Below, piece after piece: positions 49,348 through 60,604 of a DNA stretch of 64,000 bases. The stretch spans positions 18,383,001 to 18,447,000 of the forward strand of contig CM040088.1 in the NCBI GenBank assembly GCA_022496805.1, written 5' to 3'. The DNA is from Pohlia nutans. Its lineage: Eukaryota > Streptophyta > Bryopsida > Bryales > Mniaceae. The notes beneath the pieces were generated by a model. It was not told the origin of the DNA, did no database searches, and saw only the letters and a list, made by a program, of their open reading frames with translations. Position numbers and translations under genes: made by a program. The number at the start of each line of letters is the position of its first letter. Positions within the stretch are counted from its first letter, which is position 1.

Positions 49348-50220
49348 TTAGTAGTTAGTACCCACGGAACATGGACAAAAGCAGTGAGTCCAAATTGAAA
49401 GCAACATACATCGATACAACATGGTCTGACATGTCCATGAAAATCTAGTCAAAAGTTTGGCAGTCATAACATTCTTTAGCCTACTTTCTCGATACCCATG
49501 GGAATCTGATTGCAATTTCAAAGAATCTGAATCAAAACTAGAAGAATTTGAATCTCAGGAGAATTGTTGCTTTGATCAACCAAAGCCACGTAGGATGACT
49601 TGCTTTCTTAATAATTTTTCAGCAGTGAAGCCACTTATCGTAATAAACGAGTCATATCAGTGTTCTTGTTATTAAATTTTTAAGTTATGACTCCTCCCTC
49701 TGGACGAAAAGGGTGAGTACTAACATTGGCTAAAGAATGTTATGCTTGAAGGTTTTTATTTTTTCAGCTACAACTGAAGGAAGTACAATATTACTAAGTT
49801 GCTGATGCTACAGCGCCTATTCTCGTAACCCATTCGTGATGGACGCCCTCAGACTCCATTCATCATCCATGAAACTTCTCCTCCATCAAGTACACTATTC
49901 ATCCATCAAGTACACTGCTACAACTACTTCTCATCCAATTGGTCAACTGCTACATATATATTTCGTCCATCAGCTCATGGGTTACGTCGTGTAACCTGCC
50001 TCGTCCCGGTTAACATACTCATAACTTACTCCACATCTGCCTAACTTTCTCATTTTCGCCTGCGCTGCATGCCTCATCCTCTCATGACAAGAATGCCTGG
50101 ACAGTCACGTTATCACCATCCCCTCACTACCAACCGTCCCTTTTAGTGCATTCTTTTTTCTGCATTCTTTTTTCTGCTAAAACTCACCCAAATTCTCAGT
50201 GAGATTCACCCTTTAAAATA

Positions 50221-50622
50221 CTCTCTCTGTCCCATAATAGATGACGCTTTTACGAAAAAAATTGTCCCAAAGTACTTGATGCAAATCATTTATTCTAAAA
50301 TTTGAAGTTGTTTATTTTACAAATTTTAACAAAGAAAAATCACAAGACAAGTCCACAAGAAGTGTTTTTTTTTTTTCTGTGAAGCTTATCTTTGTTCATT
50401 TGTGGATCATAACATCATACAAGCTACCTAAAATCAATGCTAGCATATGTTTGTTGCATCAAATAACACACTACAACATACATCATCATGCCACACATAC
50501 CATGTGCAATATGATATTGCTTCAATAGATAACTACATAATTTAAAGCTTTCATGAAATCATTCGAGTTTGCTTTATTTTTTATTTTTTTCAAAATCATC
50601 ATCCATTATAGGACAGAGGGAG
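50221..50622. mobile_element. Stowaway/mariner-like MITE, full-length copy
   Basis: 402 bp with ends CTCTCTCTGTCCCATAATAG and complement (TATAGGACAGAGGGAG), flanked by TA. The body aligns with the partial copies at 16130-16482 and 9905-10060. It serves as the reference copy for that family in this window. No transposase. Confidence 0.8.
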
Positions 50623-50639
50623 TATTACATATAATGAGG

Positions 50640-51045
50640 GGGGGCGCTAGTATGTGAGCCCAGGAGCATAGAGCAGAAGAGCAGGAGAGCTTGAGAGCCT
50701 AGAATTTTTTGAGCATTTTTTTTTTTATTTTGAAAAATACCTATGACCGTGGGACAAGGGTGTAGGGTTCACGGACTATTAGGAATGATGATTTAGTGAT
50801 TTAGTATTCTAGATATTGGATCCATGGAGATCAAAATTGAAATTTGGGTCAGCGTTTAGGGTTTAGGGTGAGCGCGACCGTGATTTAGGGTGAATATTGT
50901 ATAAAATGTAGAGATTCGTGAAGGCACCAAAGAATACAAAAGACATTGATGTGAGAAAGAACGCTGGTATGAAAATATAAGTGTAGTGGCCCTTTTAGTC
51001 TCACTACCAATCATAAAACAACATAGAAATGCAGGATACACTTCA
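50640..51045. other. 3' flank of the ParB/methyltransferase-like gene
   Basis: No exon seen. 'gcgtttagggtttagggtgag' near 50850 contains two telomere-like TTTAGGG units, too few to mean more. Confidence 0.45.
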
Positions 51046-54000
51046 CTATGAGGAATAATCAGAGGAGTCCTCATGTGTAGAATATGATGTTCTAGAAAAA
51101 GAGCTAGAACTATGGGTGCGAGAAGACTCCGCAGCTTCTACATCTATGAACCGCGAAATGCCGGTATCAGCTACTCCCTCTGTCATCTCCACGTCATCGA
51201 GACTATGCTCTGCAAATGCTCTAACAAGTGGCTCCACGTACACAGGGAGCTCAAACGGTTCCGGTGGACTTGGAAAGAAACCGCGGGCTGCAAAAAAAGG
51301 CTTGTGTCGAGGAGGGCTCATTCCAATTGTGAATCTATAAAACATATGAATAAAATTAGTACTTTGAGCTGCATGAAACTGATATCATCGTGTAGCGAGG
51401 CAATTTGAATTAAAACAAACTTACTTACTCTGACGTCTTCTCTTGATCTGCGTGGGAACGATCTCCACGGTGTCCGGATCCTGAGAGCGCTTTGAAGCGG
51501 AAGGCCGCGGCGATGAGGAGGTAGCCTTGGCACGCACTAGAGGTGCGATTAGTGCATCATAGATAGCTTTGTCCTTCTCCAAAGCAACAATGTGGCGGTT
51601 TACATTCCTGCAAGCATGAATGGAAGCGCCTGGAAAACACGTAAAAACTTTGAAGTGAAAAAGAGTAATAATACTAGATATATAGAATGACGTCGATAAA
51701 ATATTAAAAAAAGCAAGGTGGTTTAGGGTGGTTTTAGTTCACCAGTCATGGCGTGGCAGTCAAGAACAATGTCTCCCGGTTTAGAACAAGCCTCGATGAG
51801 AACTTGCCAAAAGCCTTTGCTCTTCTCTCGGGGTCCGCGCCAAGGCTTGGTACCGTTCATTGCTTGGTCAATCTTGGTGGTGTAGTTCTGCAGCCACTCG
51901 TCCGAACCAATGTCCACTCCAACCTCGTTCATGGACGAGACTGGATTGAATTGGAAGTTGGAGCCCTCCTTCCTCACCAAGAGGTAGGCACCGAATCTCT
52001 GCGTCTGTAACATCACGAGACAATGAAAACTAGAAATGAGGTAGCCAATGCAATTAGAACTGCAGTGATGATAAGTGAAAGATTTTGGTAAAGGACTTAG
52101 ACAAACTTACCGTCAATTGCGGGTTACTCGGATAACACAAATGCAATTGATTCATGCACACCCAACTTTTTCGCTCGACGAACCCATAACTCTTCGCGTA
52201 TCCGAGTACGGATGACTTCGCTGCCACGTCGTAAGGGTGGATGACGACCATGGCCCCATCGTCATGAATGTGGTTATCTGCAAAGTCAAAAATGGCATCG
52301 AAATCAGCTGGTTCGAACTTGTTCCAACGTGGGACCTCCTCAGAAGGATCATATACAGTCGGGACGCGCAAATTCTCTGGGTAGTCCAGCAACATGAGAT
52401 CAACAGTGGCTTTCGCGTTGCTGCGACGATGGAACATGCGATCCCGATCTCCACGATGCTGTATCACATGTTTAGATAAGAAGGTCATAACTGCGTTAGA
52501 GGACTATAGGTTGTTTTATTCCAGAAATTCAGGCTTGATGTGGCAAGAATTCAATGTTCAGAGACGAGAAATACCTTCTCCAAGAATGTCGTTATGTCTT
52601 TGAAGGCGGGAAGTGCTGGTTTGTCCTCCGGCAAGAGAGATGCAAAGGACGAATTTAGGAAGAGTTCGTCATTTGCTAAGTGAGAGTCATCAGCAACCTC
52701 ATCAACGACGGGACCTTGCGTGAGTCGTTCTTGCGTGGAAGAGATGAGAGGGGCTTTTTGTTTCTTCTCAACTTCCTTTGATGCACGGTTGCTCTGAGCC
52801 TCGTCAACCACTGGAGAATCGTTCGTGTTGCCAACCTTGTCCGCTTTGGCCCTCTTCGCTCTGGTCTTCTCATTCTTCACAAGTTTCCTCTCGGCTTCCT
52901 TAGCCTGCCGAGCTTCCTCTTTAGCAAGCTCCTTTTCGATAAGGGCTTTGATGTTCTCCTTCTTCTTGAGATCTTGGGCATGTATCTTCGCGATAGCTTT
53001 GGCTCTCGCAGCATCGTCCATCGATCCGTCATTGCCGTCAAGGAGGATGACGTCATTTGCATTCTCCGCTGAGTCGTAAAGTGTCCGTTCAACGTCCGGT
53101 ACGTTTTTGAGACCACACTCCAAGTACCAGCCAGCGCCACGAAGATGAACCGAGGTCCAAACCCTCATCTGATGGGAGTTGAACATACAGGTGGGGCTGA
53201 AGAGATCACTCCACATTTTTAGGAAAGGGGGTAGATCATCCTTGGTGATAGCCATTCTCGGAACCAGCTCCAACATGAAGTACCTGCGGGAAACGAGCGT
53301 TTAAATTAAATTATATATCGGCAGTACTAGTGATGAATGATTCAAAGTATAAAAAATAAAAGAGGTTTTGGAAAATACCGATAAATGACTCGATTGACCA
53401 AGGAAGGCGAGTCAACGTGTTTGGCGAATTCGTCACCCTTTTTAAATCCGGATCTCTTGAAGATCTCTTGGAAGCCAATGTCCCAGAGCTTCATTCTCCA
53501 TTTCTCAAGGTAAGCCGCGATAGTATCAGCTTTCGTGTAATCAATTACAAACCTATCCTTCTCCGCGATGGAGTTGAAGGTTTCAATGGCACTGTCCATG
53601 TACTTCGATGATCAAAATGCAAGAGATTAGTACAAGTTTAAAGAACGGTTCATAAAAAACGAAAGCCAAACGAACATTCAAATGTACTCACCGAAGCATA
53701 CCAACAAGCTTTGTCGAGCCAGAGAGTCAAGATCTCCTTGCTCGTGTTGATGGGGAACTTTCGCGCAGCCCGCGTTTGTGCCGAACTGTTCCACCACACC
53801 AACCACTGAATCTTTCTTTCTGGGCTGGCATTTGCAGTTGCAAGGAGTTGCACTTGTCCAGTTGCATGTCTGGTTCGAGAGAATTGCGAGCGTAGTGTCT
53901 TTCAATCTGCATATAGATTTTTGGTTATGTTTGAACATTGATTATAGAACATGACCATGAAATAGATCGATGAAAAGCACATACCTCCTGCAAGACTCGG

Positions 54001-55100
54001 TCACCGTAGACTGGACTAGCAACAACGGTCATTTTGCGCAGCTTCACCTTCAACTTCTCTGTCTTGTCTTTGATGCCCATTAACATAGCTTCCCTCATAC
54101 CATCCTCTGTTATGTCTTCTTCGGGCGTCTGCTCACAAAATTTCCGGAGCTCGGCATCGCCAGCCTTTGCAATGTCATGCTGCAAGACCAAGACGGGCAG
54201 TCAGTGAGAGAGTTTACTGAGATGGATATTGGAAGAAGGATAGAAGGCATATGAGCAGACAATTCTACATACCCGAAATATGAGTGTTGTTAAAGTATCT
54301 GCTGGCAGATTAAACCACGATTGAGACCGATAGACCTTTGCACGTTCGTAGTCGGAAGCACTGATGATCCCCTTCAACTGCTCGACGGTCATCATTCCAA
54401 ACTTGCGAACTTGATACAAATCGTGCACCAAGTTGGTCTTGACGTGGGAGTTCTCGGTAGATTGATAGAACAAGAATTAAAGCATTAGTCATTGTCGAAG
54501 AGGAGAAGGTTTCATAACAGCAGTGAACAAGAGTGGATATAAAAGATACGTACTTGTTGATGTCGTGCATGACTTGCATCACCTCACCAATACGACCTTT
54601 CGTATCTAAGACGATGGAGTCAACAGAATAATGCCATTTCACCTCCAGCGGGTGGTCGCGGGAGATGACTTTCATCCACGCTTGATGACGGTGGTTGCCA
54701 TCGCAGACAAAAAACTTCACATTGCTCAGATGTTGAAGAGACGGCTTACTGCGTAAGAACTGCTCGAAGCGTAGATCCGCAGCTCTCCAATGCGCATTCC
54801 ACGATTGACGGTCTGCGTCGGTGAACATTTGAACAACACCTTGCTCATCCGTCGTGGAAATGTAGAAAACTGCAGCTCCTTCGCTATAGCCATGGACGAA
54901 GTCAGCTTCAAGTAAACTCAGGTCACAAGACAACGTCGGCCTCACGATGGGCATGCACATCATACGACAAAGAGCAATTGAAATTCTGGAGTCCTCAATC
55001 GGTAGAAGTCGGAGCTGCTCAATCGTAGTCACAGAGTTAAGTGTGTTGATGGCACGAAGCTGATCCGTGGTCAAATTTGTAGGAATCGCAACGTCGGCGT
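51046..55100 (-). CDS. ParB-like / DNA methyltransferase-like fusion protein, 3' exons (gene split by copia insertion)
   Basis: Exons (minus): 55100-54550 (continuing the part at 60696-60605), 54452-54273, 54179-53985, 53898-53692, 53602-53379, 53283-52575, 52458-52111, 52004-51743, 51629-51425 and 51334-51046, all GT..AG and in phase, ending TAG. The first exon carries FVCDGNHRHQAWMKV, the GNHR signature of ParB/sulfiredoxin-like nuclease domains. The 52575-53283 exon is a Lys/Glu-rich coiled coil with basic nuclear-type runs. Exon 52111-52458 has MLLDYPENL at the DPPY (motif IV) position, and 51743-52004 ends GDIVLDCHAMTG, continued by GASIHACRNVNRHIVALEKD, the shape of AdoMet motif I (DPFxGSGT...). 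The order IV then I is that of permuted N4/N6 DNA methyltransferases. Both motifs are degenerate, so catalysis is doubtful. The tail is Ser-rich. Confidence 0.75.
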
Positions 55101-55356
55101 TATTGAAGGTAGTAGAAGATTGCACAAGGCACACACAAACACAAAGAATGCGTAGAAAGAGATGATCTTTACTTAAAGGCCTTCCGCCTTAAGTAGTGTA
55201 CACTAGGAGGTCACCATGGCGAACCATATGGGATAACCCATCACAAGGACACTCTAGAGATCAGCCTATGCCTAACCCCTCCTCCCACACACCATTATTT
55301 AGCACCCGAACCTCTTTGGCTTCTAGCAATACTACCGTACATCGTTTACCTCAATA
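55101..55356 (-). repeat. 3' LTR of the copia element
   Basis: 256 bp, identical to 60349-60604 except for two substitutions that I can see (at 55174 T versus C, and a G/A difference about 12 bases on). The last codons of the gag-pol ORF and its TAG lie inside this LTR. Confidence 0.92.
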
Positions 55357-58300
55357 CTCCCACTGTGCGTAGAGCCAAAGCCTCTAAGTCCAAATGCTAT
55401 TACTAATCGTTGGTGTCGGTCTCTACAAAGACCCTTCGTGAGCACATCCGCCACCATGTGCTCCGTTGGACAATAATCCAACCGTATAACTCTCAATTCC
55501 AACTTCTCCCGAATGAAGTGGTATTGCACATCAATGTGCTTCGTGCGTGAATGATGTGTAGGGTTCTTTGCAAGTGAAATGCACCCTTGGTTGTCGCACA
55601 TGATCGTTGTAGCCTTACCTTGTGTGCAACCCACATTCGCCATTAGTTGCCTCAACCAAATGGCTTCCTTTGTGCCGTGGCTCGTAGCCATGTACTCGGC
55701 CTCCACCGTTGATGTCGCCGTGGTTTGTTGCCGCTTGCTATTCCACGATACCGCTCCTGATCCGACTTTGAACATGTAGCCCGTTGTCGATCTTCGATTG
55801 CTCGTGTCTACCGCGTAGTCCGCATCGCAATAGCCGCTCAACACAATGTCATTGCCGCCAAGACACAATTTGACATCGCTTGTGCCTTTCAAGTACCGCA
55901 TAATCCTCTTGACCGCCATCCAATGCATTGAGCCCGGTCTCGCCATGTGCTGACTCACCACGCTAATTGGATACGCAAGGTCGGGCCGTGTCGCAATCAT
56001 CGCATACATCAACGACCCCACCGCTTGCTTGTATGGCACCTCCGCCATTGATTTGGCCTCCGCCACATAGTCCTCCTCCGAAAGCTTGACGAGCTTGGAG
56101 TTTGCATCCAATGGTGTTGCCACGGGCTTACAATCCTCCATCCCAAATCTCTTGAGCACGTCCATTACATACTTGCCTTGACTCATGGTGATAGTGCGTG
56201 TGGCCCTATCTCTCACAAACTCAACACCAAAACAAAAATGCAACTCTCCAAGATCACTCATCTCGTACTCTCCCTCAAGCATGGCTTTTAGTGCCTTCAT
56301 TGAACTTATGAGGCTTGCAAGAATGATCAAATCATCAACATATATGATCACAATCACCACATGTTGACCCTCTTGCATGAAGAAGAGACTATGATCTGCA
56401 ATGCTCCTAGTAAACCCGTGTGCAAGGAGAAATGTGTCAATCTTTTGGTACCACGCTCTTGGAGATTGTTTCAACCCATACAATGATTTTTGCAACTTAC
56501 AAACAAGGTGCTCATTACCTTGTTGCACAAAGTCCTCAGGTTGCACCATGTAGATGTCCTCCTCCAAATCGCCATTCAAAAATGCGGTCTTCACATCCAT
56601 TTGATGGATCTCCAAGTCCATGGCCGCCCCAATCGCAAGAGTGCACCGAATGGTGGTGAACTTGGCCACGGGAGCAAACGTCTTGTGAAAGTCCACTTCA
56701 TGAACTTGCGCAAACCCCTTGGCTACTAGTCTTGCCTTGTGACACACCACATTACCGGAAACATCCCTCTTTGTACGAAACACCCATTTGCAACCAATGG
56801 GGTTGCGATCCTTTGGAATGGGTGTTAATTGCCACTTACCATTAGCGATTAGAGAGTCATACTCCTCTTGCATGGCGGGCTCCCACTTGACCGCATCCTC
56901 ACCTTGCATGGCTTCACGAATGGTCAATGGACCATCCGATAATGTCACATTTGCATGCTCGTCATCCTTTTGAGGGAAGATGTAATTCTTCCACCATTCT
57001 CCAGGTGGTTTGCGCAATCTCTGTGGGTAACGCCGATCGCTTGAAGAAGCTTGCTCCTCTTGCGCGTCCTTTGTATCATTCTTTGTCTTTGAACTCGATG
57101 GCACTTCAACAACCTCCGTGTCGCCATCTTTGTCATCATCACCTACATCAACAACACTAGGGGACTTGGAGGGTGCGTCCACCAACACGTCTCCACTACT
57201 CCCACTTGGACCAACCTCCAAAGGAGCCTCCATCGTAGACTCCTCACAAAACGTCACATCACGTGACCAAATGATCTTCTTCGTCTCCACCGACATGAGT
57301 CTATACACCTTGGTACCTTCACAATACCCATGAAACACACACTTTGAGGCCTTAACCTCGAGTTTAGTCCTCCGTTCGTCCGGAACTTTTGCGTATGCAA
57401 TGCATCCAAAAATGCGCATGTGTGCAACACATGGTTGCCTCCCACTCCACGCTTGCTCCGGGGTCATGTCTTCAAGTGCGCTTGTTGGACACCGATTGCG
57501 AGTGTACACCGCATTCAATACCGCTTCCGCCCAAAGGTCCAACTTCAAGTTTTGAGCGTGCAACATGCTCCTCGCCATCTCTACAATGGTGCGATTTACG
57601 CGCTCCGCAACTCCATTTTGTTGAGGCGTATACGGGGCCGAAGTTTGCCGTGCGATGCCTTCTTTCTTCAATAGTTCGTCAAACTTCTTAGACATGTACT
57701 CGCCGCCATTGACCGACTGAAACACCTTGATCTTCATCTCGGATTGGTTCTCCACCAATGTCTTGAACTCTTTGAACTTGTCAAAGCACTCATTCTTGGC
57801 TTTGATTGGATAGAGCCAAATCTTCCTCGAAAAGTCATCGATGAAGGTCACAAAGTACTTGCAACCTCCCATCGACGTGGTCTTCATTGGGCCACATACA
57901 TCCGAATGCACGATCTCTAAAGGCTTGGTTGCCCGTGTCGTCGCTTCACCCGCAAATGGCAATCGTTGTTGCTTGCCTTCAATGCAACCTTCACAAGTGA
58001 ATGAAGAAGGATCCACTTTCAATTGATGAAGATCCATCCCGCTTACCATGCCGCGTAGTGTCTTCACACTCTTGATGTTCAAATGGCCGAGTCGACGATG
58101 CCACAACGCCAACTTGTCGTCTTTCAAGTTTGAATGCGCTAATCCCGTTTTTTCGCTCATATGCACCTTCGAGAACTTGATGTGGTACAAGCTCTCGTCT
58201 TCTTCAATGATGGTCACCTCATCTCGACTCGGTGACAACACATAACACCCCTTATCACTAAACTCAACCCGCAAGTGCTTTGCCACTAATTGCCTCATCG

Positions 58301-59477
58301 ATAGTAAATTTGCCTTTAGTTTGGGAACGTGGAGGACATCTTTGATAGTGATTGTCTTCACACGACCCTTCACCTCGGTGTCTACAACAATTTGGCCTTT
58401 GCCAAGGGCCTCAAGCACCGTATCATCTCCCAAAATCACTCTCTTTGGCTTAATGACACAATACGAATGGAAACAAGTTTTATTAGATGATATGTGGCTT
58501 GTAGCCCCCGAATCAACAATCCAATCACTCACACTATCGTTGCACGATATGTGACTAGCCATGTTTGCATACTCATCACCATCCTCAATCCAATCACTCA
58601 TGCTTGCATCACTCTCGATGCCATCACTCATGCTTGCATCACCCTCGATGCCATCACTTATGCTTGCATCGAATCTAGTTGTAAATGCGTACTCATCCCC
58701 ATCATCACAAATTTTGGTGTTGTTTGCACTCTCCTTCTCATTGAATTTACGTTTGTAGCAAAATTTGGCAATGTGGCCCTTCTTACCACAAAAGAAGCAC
58801 ACCTTGTCGCTTGAGCTCCCACTGCCTCCATTCTTTGATTGCTTCGCCACGAGCGCCGCTCCATCTTCTCGAGACTCGTTCTCCTTTCGCCGTGATAGCT
58901 CATGCAACAACCGTGAGGTCACATAGTCCAATGTGAGCTCCGAAATGGGTCTGGACTCCAACGCCACGCTGAGGTACTCGTATAATGATGGAAGGCTCTC
59001 CAAAAGTGTCATCACGATGTCACCATCCGTAACCGACACGTCACAACCGTTGAGTTGATCCGTGAGAGCCTTGACCTTGTTGATGTGCGCCAACATGTCA
59101 TCTTCTTCGCCCATCTTGATGGTGAAGAACTTGCGCCTCAAAAACAAGATGTTGGCCAATGTCTTTGCTTCGTGAATGTTGCAAAGCTTGGACCATGCTT
59201 CCGCGGGTGTCTTGCACGAACGAATGTGCGCAAGTTGCGAATCCGCGAGGTTGAGTGCCAAAATGGCAAATGCCTTCTTCTCCCTCCTCTTGTACGCTTG
59301 CATGTCCCTAGGATCCGTAGAAGAGAGAGGAGGCTCCTCACTACCCTTGACAATCTCCCACAACTCCTTCTCGGCCATCACCATCTCCATTTTGAACTTC
59401 CACAAGTAGAAATTCACCCCATCAAACTTGTCCACGACCTTGGGACCCTCACCCTCAAAAGATGCCCTGATCCTCAC
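55332..59477 (-). CDS. Copia gag-pol polyprotein, open but with a missing start and one substituted integrase residue
   Basis: Open frame of 1,381 codons. In order: gag (UBN2-type, about 1-200), zinc knuckle with Cys227, Cys230, His235 and Cys240, a short acidic repeat DASMSDGIE, protease DSG at 322-324, integrase zinc site His460/His465/Cys495/Cys498, integrase core Asp526 and Glu625, RT with Asp961 and YVDD at 1046-1049, and RNase H with CDADYA. Two oddities: the frame opens at GTG right after a TAA and its first ATG is codon 30, beyond the conserved KFDG; and the second catalytic Asp of the integrase triad is Val (position 589, in QSVNGGEY). The element is therefore probably unable to integrate by itself, although it could be mobilised in trans. 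Confidence 0.92.
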   Translation of the reverse strand: MRIRASFEGEGPKVVDKFDGVNFYLWKFKMEMVMAEKELWEIVKGSEEPPLSSTDPRDMQAYKRREKKAFAILALNLADSQLAHIRSCKTPAEAWSKLCNIHEAKTLANILFLRRKFFTIKMGEEDDMLAHINKVKALTDQLNGCDVSVTDGDIVMTLLESLPSLYEYLSVALESRPISELTLDYVTSRLLHELSRRKENESREDGAALVAKQSKNGGSGSSSDKVCFFCGKKGHIAKFCYKRKFNEKESANNTKICDDGDEYAFTTRFDASISDGIEGDASMSDGIESDASMSDWIEDGDEYANMASHISCNDSVSDWIVDSGATSHISSNKTCFHSYCVIKPKRVILGDDTVLEALGKGQIVVDTEVKGRVKTITIKDVLHVPKLKANLLSMRQLVAKHLRVEFSDKGCYVLSPSRDEVTIIEEDESLYHIKFSKVHMSEKTGLAHSNLKDDKLALWHRRLGHLNIKSVKTLRGMVSGMDLHQLKVDPSSFTCEGCIEGKQQRLPFAGEATTRATKPLEIVHSDVCGPMKTTSMGGCKYFVTFIDDFSRKIWLYPIKAKNECFDKFKEFKTLVENQSEMKIKVFQSVNGGEYMSKKFDELLKKEGIARQTSAPYTPQQNGVAERVNRTIVEMARSMLHAQNLKLDLWAEAVLNAVYTRNRCPTSALEDMTPEQAWSGRQPCVAHMRIFGCIAYAKVPDERRTKLEVKASKCVFHGYCEGTKVYRLMSVETKKIIWSRDVTFCEESTMEAPLEVGPSGSSGDVLVDAPSKSPSVVDVGDDDKDGDTEVVEVPSSSKTKNDTKDAQEEQASSSDRRYPQRLRKPPGEWWKNYIFPQKDDEHANVTLSDGPLTIREAMQGEDAVKWEPAMQEEYDSLIANGKWQLTPIPKDRNPIGCKWVFRTKRDVSGNVVCHKARLVAKGFAQVHEVDFHKTFAPVAKFTTIRCTLAIGAAMDLEIHQMDVKTAFLNGDLEEDIYMVQPEDFVQQGNEHLVCKLQKSLYGLKQSPRAWYQKIDTFLLAHGFTRSIADHSLFFMQEGQHVVIVIIYVDDLIILASLISSMKALKAMLEGEYEMSDLGELHFCFGVEFVRDRATRTITMSQGKYVMDVLKRFGMEDCKPVATPLDANSKLVKLSEEDYVAEAKSMAEVPYKQAVGSLMYAMIATRPDLAYPISVVSQHMARPGSMHWMAVKRIMRYLKGTSDVKLCLGGNDIVLSGYCDADYAVDTSNRRSTTGYMFKVGSGAVSWNSKRQQTTATSTVEAEYMATSHGTKEAIWLRQLMANVGCTQGKATTIMCDNQGCISLAKNPTHHSRTKHIDVQYHFIREKLELRVIRLDYCPTEHMVADVLTKGLCRDRHQRLVIAFGLRGFGSTHSGSIEVNDVR

Positions 59478-60334
59478 TTACGTATGCCTCCCCACACAAA
59501 TCAAACCTCAAACAAAAACACTAGATCAACACCTTTGTGCACTCAATGGCTTCAAAACTACCCCAAACACTAGATCAACACCTTTGTGCACCCAATGGCT
59601 TCAAAACAACCCCAAACACTAGATCAGCACTTCTGTGCTCCACACACACCTTCCAACACTTAAATGTGAGAGTCCCCACCCAAAAAAAAACAAAGAGGCT
59701 CACCAAAACCCCTCAAATCACTCAATGGAGCTCAAAACAACTCCAAATGCCTCAATACGACACCTTAGTGTCCCCAATCACTCAATGCACATCAATGACA
59801 CCTTTGTGTCCCTCAAGAGCACTCACTCAATGCACACGAACTCACACAAGTCCCTCAAAACCCCAATCGCATTGAAATTGCTCAAAACCGCACTTTTATG
59901 CACAAACTAGCTCCAAATGAAAATTTGAGCACCCCAAGAGCATGAAACACATGCAACACCTATAAACAAGTGCCTAATCACTAGGATCAGATGGTAGACC
60001 CTCCACGAGAGCCCTCACACCTCACAAATCACTTGCATTCACTCAAATGCTCACAATTGAACCAAACGAAGTTCCACTCGCAAAGAAGAGATAGAAGCAA
60101 AAAAAAAGGAGATCCAAGGGAAGAAATTGACCAAGGAGAGTGCTCCAACATGTTACTTCAGCCCATGCACTCCTCCAAGAGACACCAACACTCCAACAAG
60201 CTCCAAAAACTCCAACAAGCTCCAAAAACTCCAACACGCTCCAAAAACTCCAACAATGCTCCAAAACCGCCCGTTGCACACCGACCTCAAAACACTTGCA
60301 CAAATGCAATCTAATACTCATGAAACACACACGA
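59478..60334 (-). other. Copia 5' leader with tandem repeats
   Basis: About 860 nt between primer-binding site and gag. A unit of about 53 bp ('ctagatcaacacctttgtg' onward) is repeated two to three times at 59520-59640, and a 17-20-bp unit 'ctccaaaaactccaacaag' four times at 60185-60270. No long frame is open on the minus strand. Confidence 0.7.
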
Positions 60335-60348
60335 GTGGGCCCATAACC
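60335..60348 (-). promoter_or_regulatory. Primer-binding site matching the anticodon arm of initiator tRNA-Met
   Basis: Directly next to the 5' LTR the minus strand reads GGTTATGGGCCCAC. This is complementary over 14 nt to the anticodon stem-loop of plant initiator tRNA-Met (GTGGGCCCATAACC) as I know it, rather than to the usual tRNA 3' end. Priming from an internal half-tRNA is known for Drosophila copia and yeast Ty5. Confidence 0.7.
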
Positions 60349-60604
60349 TATTGAAGGTAGTAGAAGATTGCACAAGGCACACACAAACACAAAGAATGCG
60401 TAGAAAGAGATGATCTTTACTCAAAGGCCTTCCACCTTAAGTAGTGTACACTAGGAGGTCACCATGGCGAACCATATGGGATAACCCATCACAAGGACAC
60501 TCTAGAGATCAGCCTATGCCTAACCCCTCCTCCCACACACCATTATTTAGCACCCGAACCTCTTTGGCTTCTAGCAATACTACCGTACATCGTTTACCTC
60601 AATA
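60349..60604 (-). repeat. 5' LTR of the copia element
   Basis: 256 bp, nearly identical to 55101-55356. Followed on the plus strand by the GGCGT duplication and then by the remainder of the disrupted host exon. Confidence 0.92.

Larger units (their letters stand above)
55101..60604 (-). mobile_element. Ty1/copia LTR retrotransposon, full length
   Basis: 5,504 bp on the minus strand, bounded by two 256-bp LTRs (TATTGAAGG...CCTCAATA on the plus strand) and a 5-bp target duplication GGCGT (55096-55100 and 60605-60609). It contains a primer-binding site, a repeat-rich leader, one gag-pol ORF and a purine-rich tract (CAGTGGGAG) before the 3' LTR. The protease-integrase-RT-RNase H order makes it Copia. 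It sits inside an exon of the ParB/methyltransferase-like gene in the same orientation as that gene. LTR divergence is about 2 in 256, so insertion is recent. Confidence 0.95.

Noticed and set aside
50840..50880. Telomere-like TTTAGGG units
   Set aside because: Only two or three copies; chance or trivial microsatellite, not an interstitial telomere.
59537..60390. Plus-strand ORFs in the copia leader
   Set aside because: They lie antisense to the element and consist of tandem-repeat translation.
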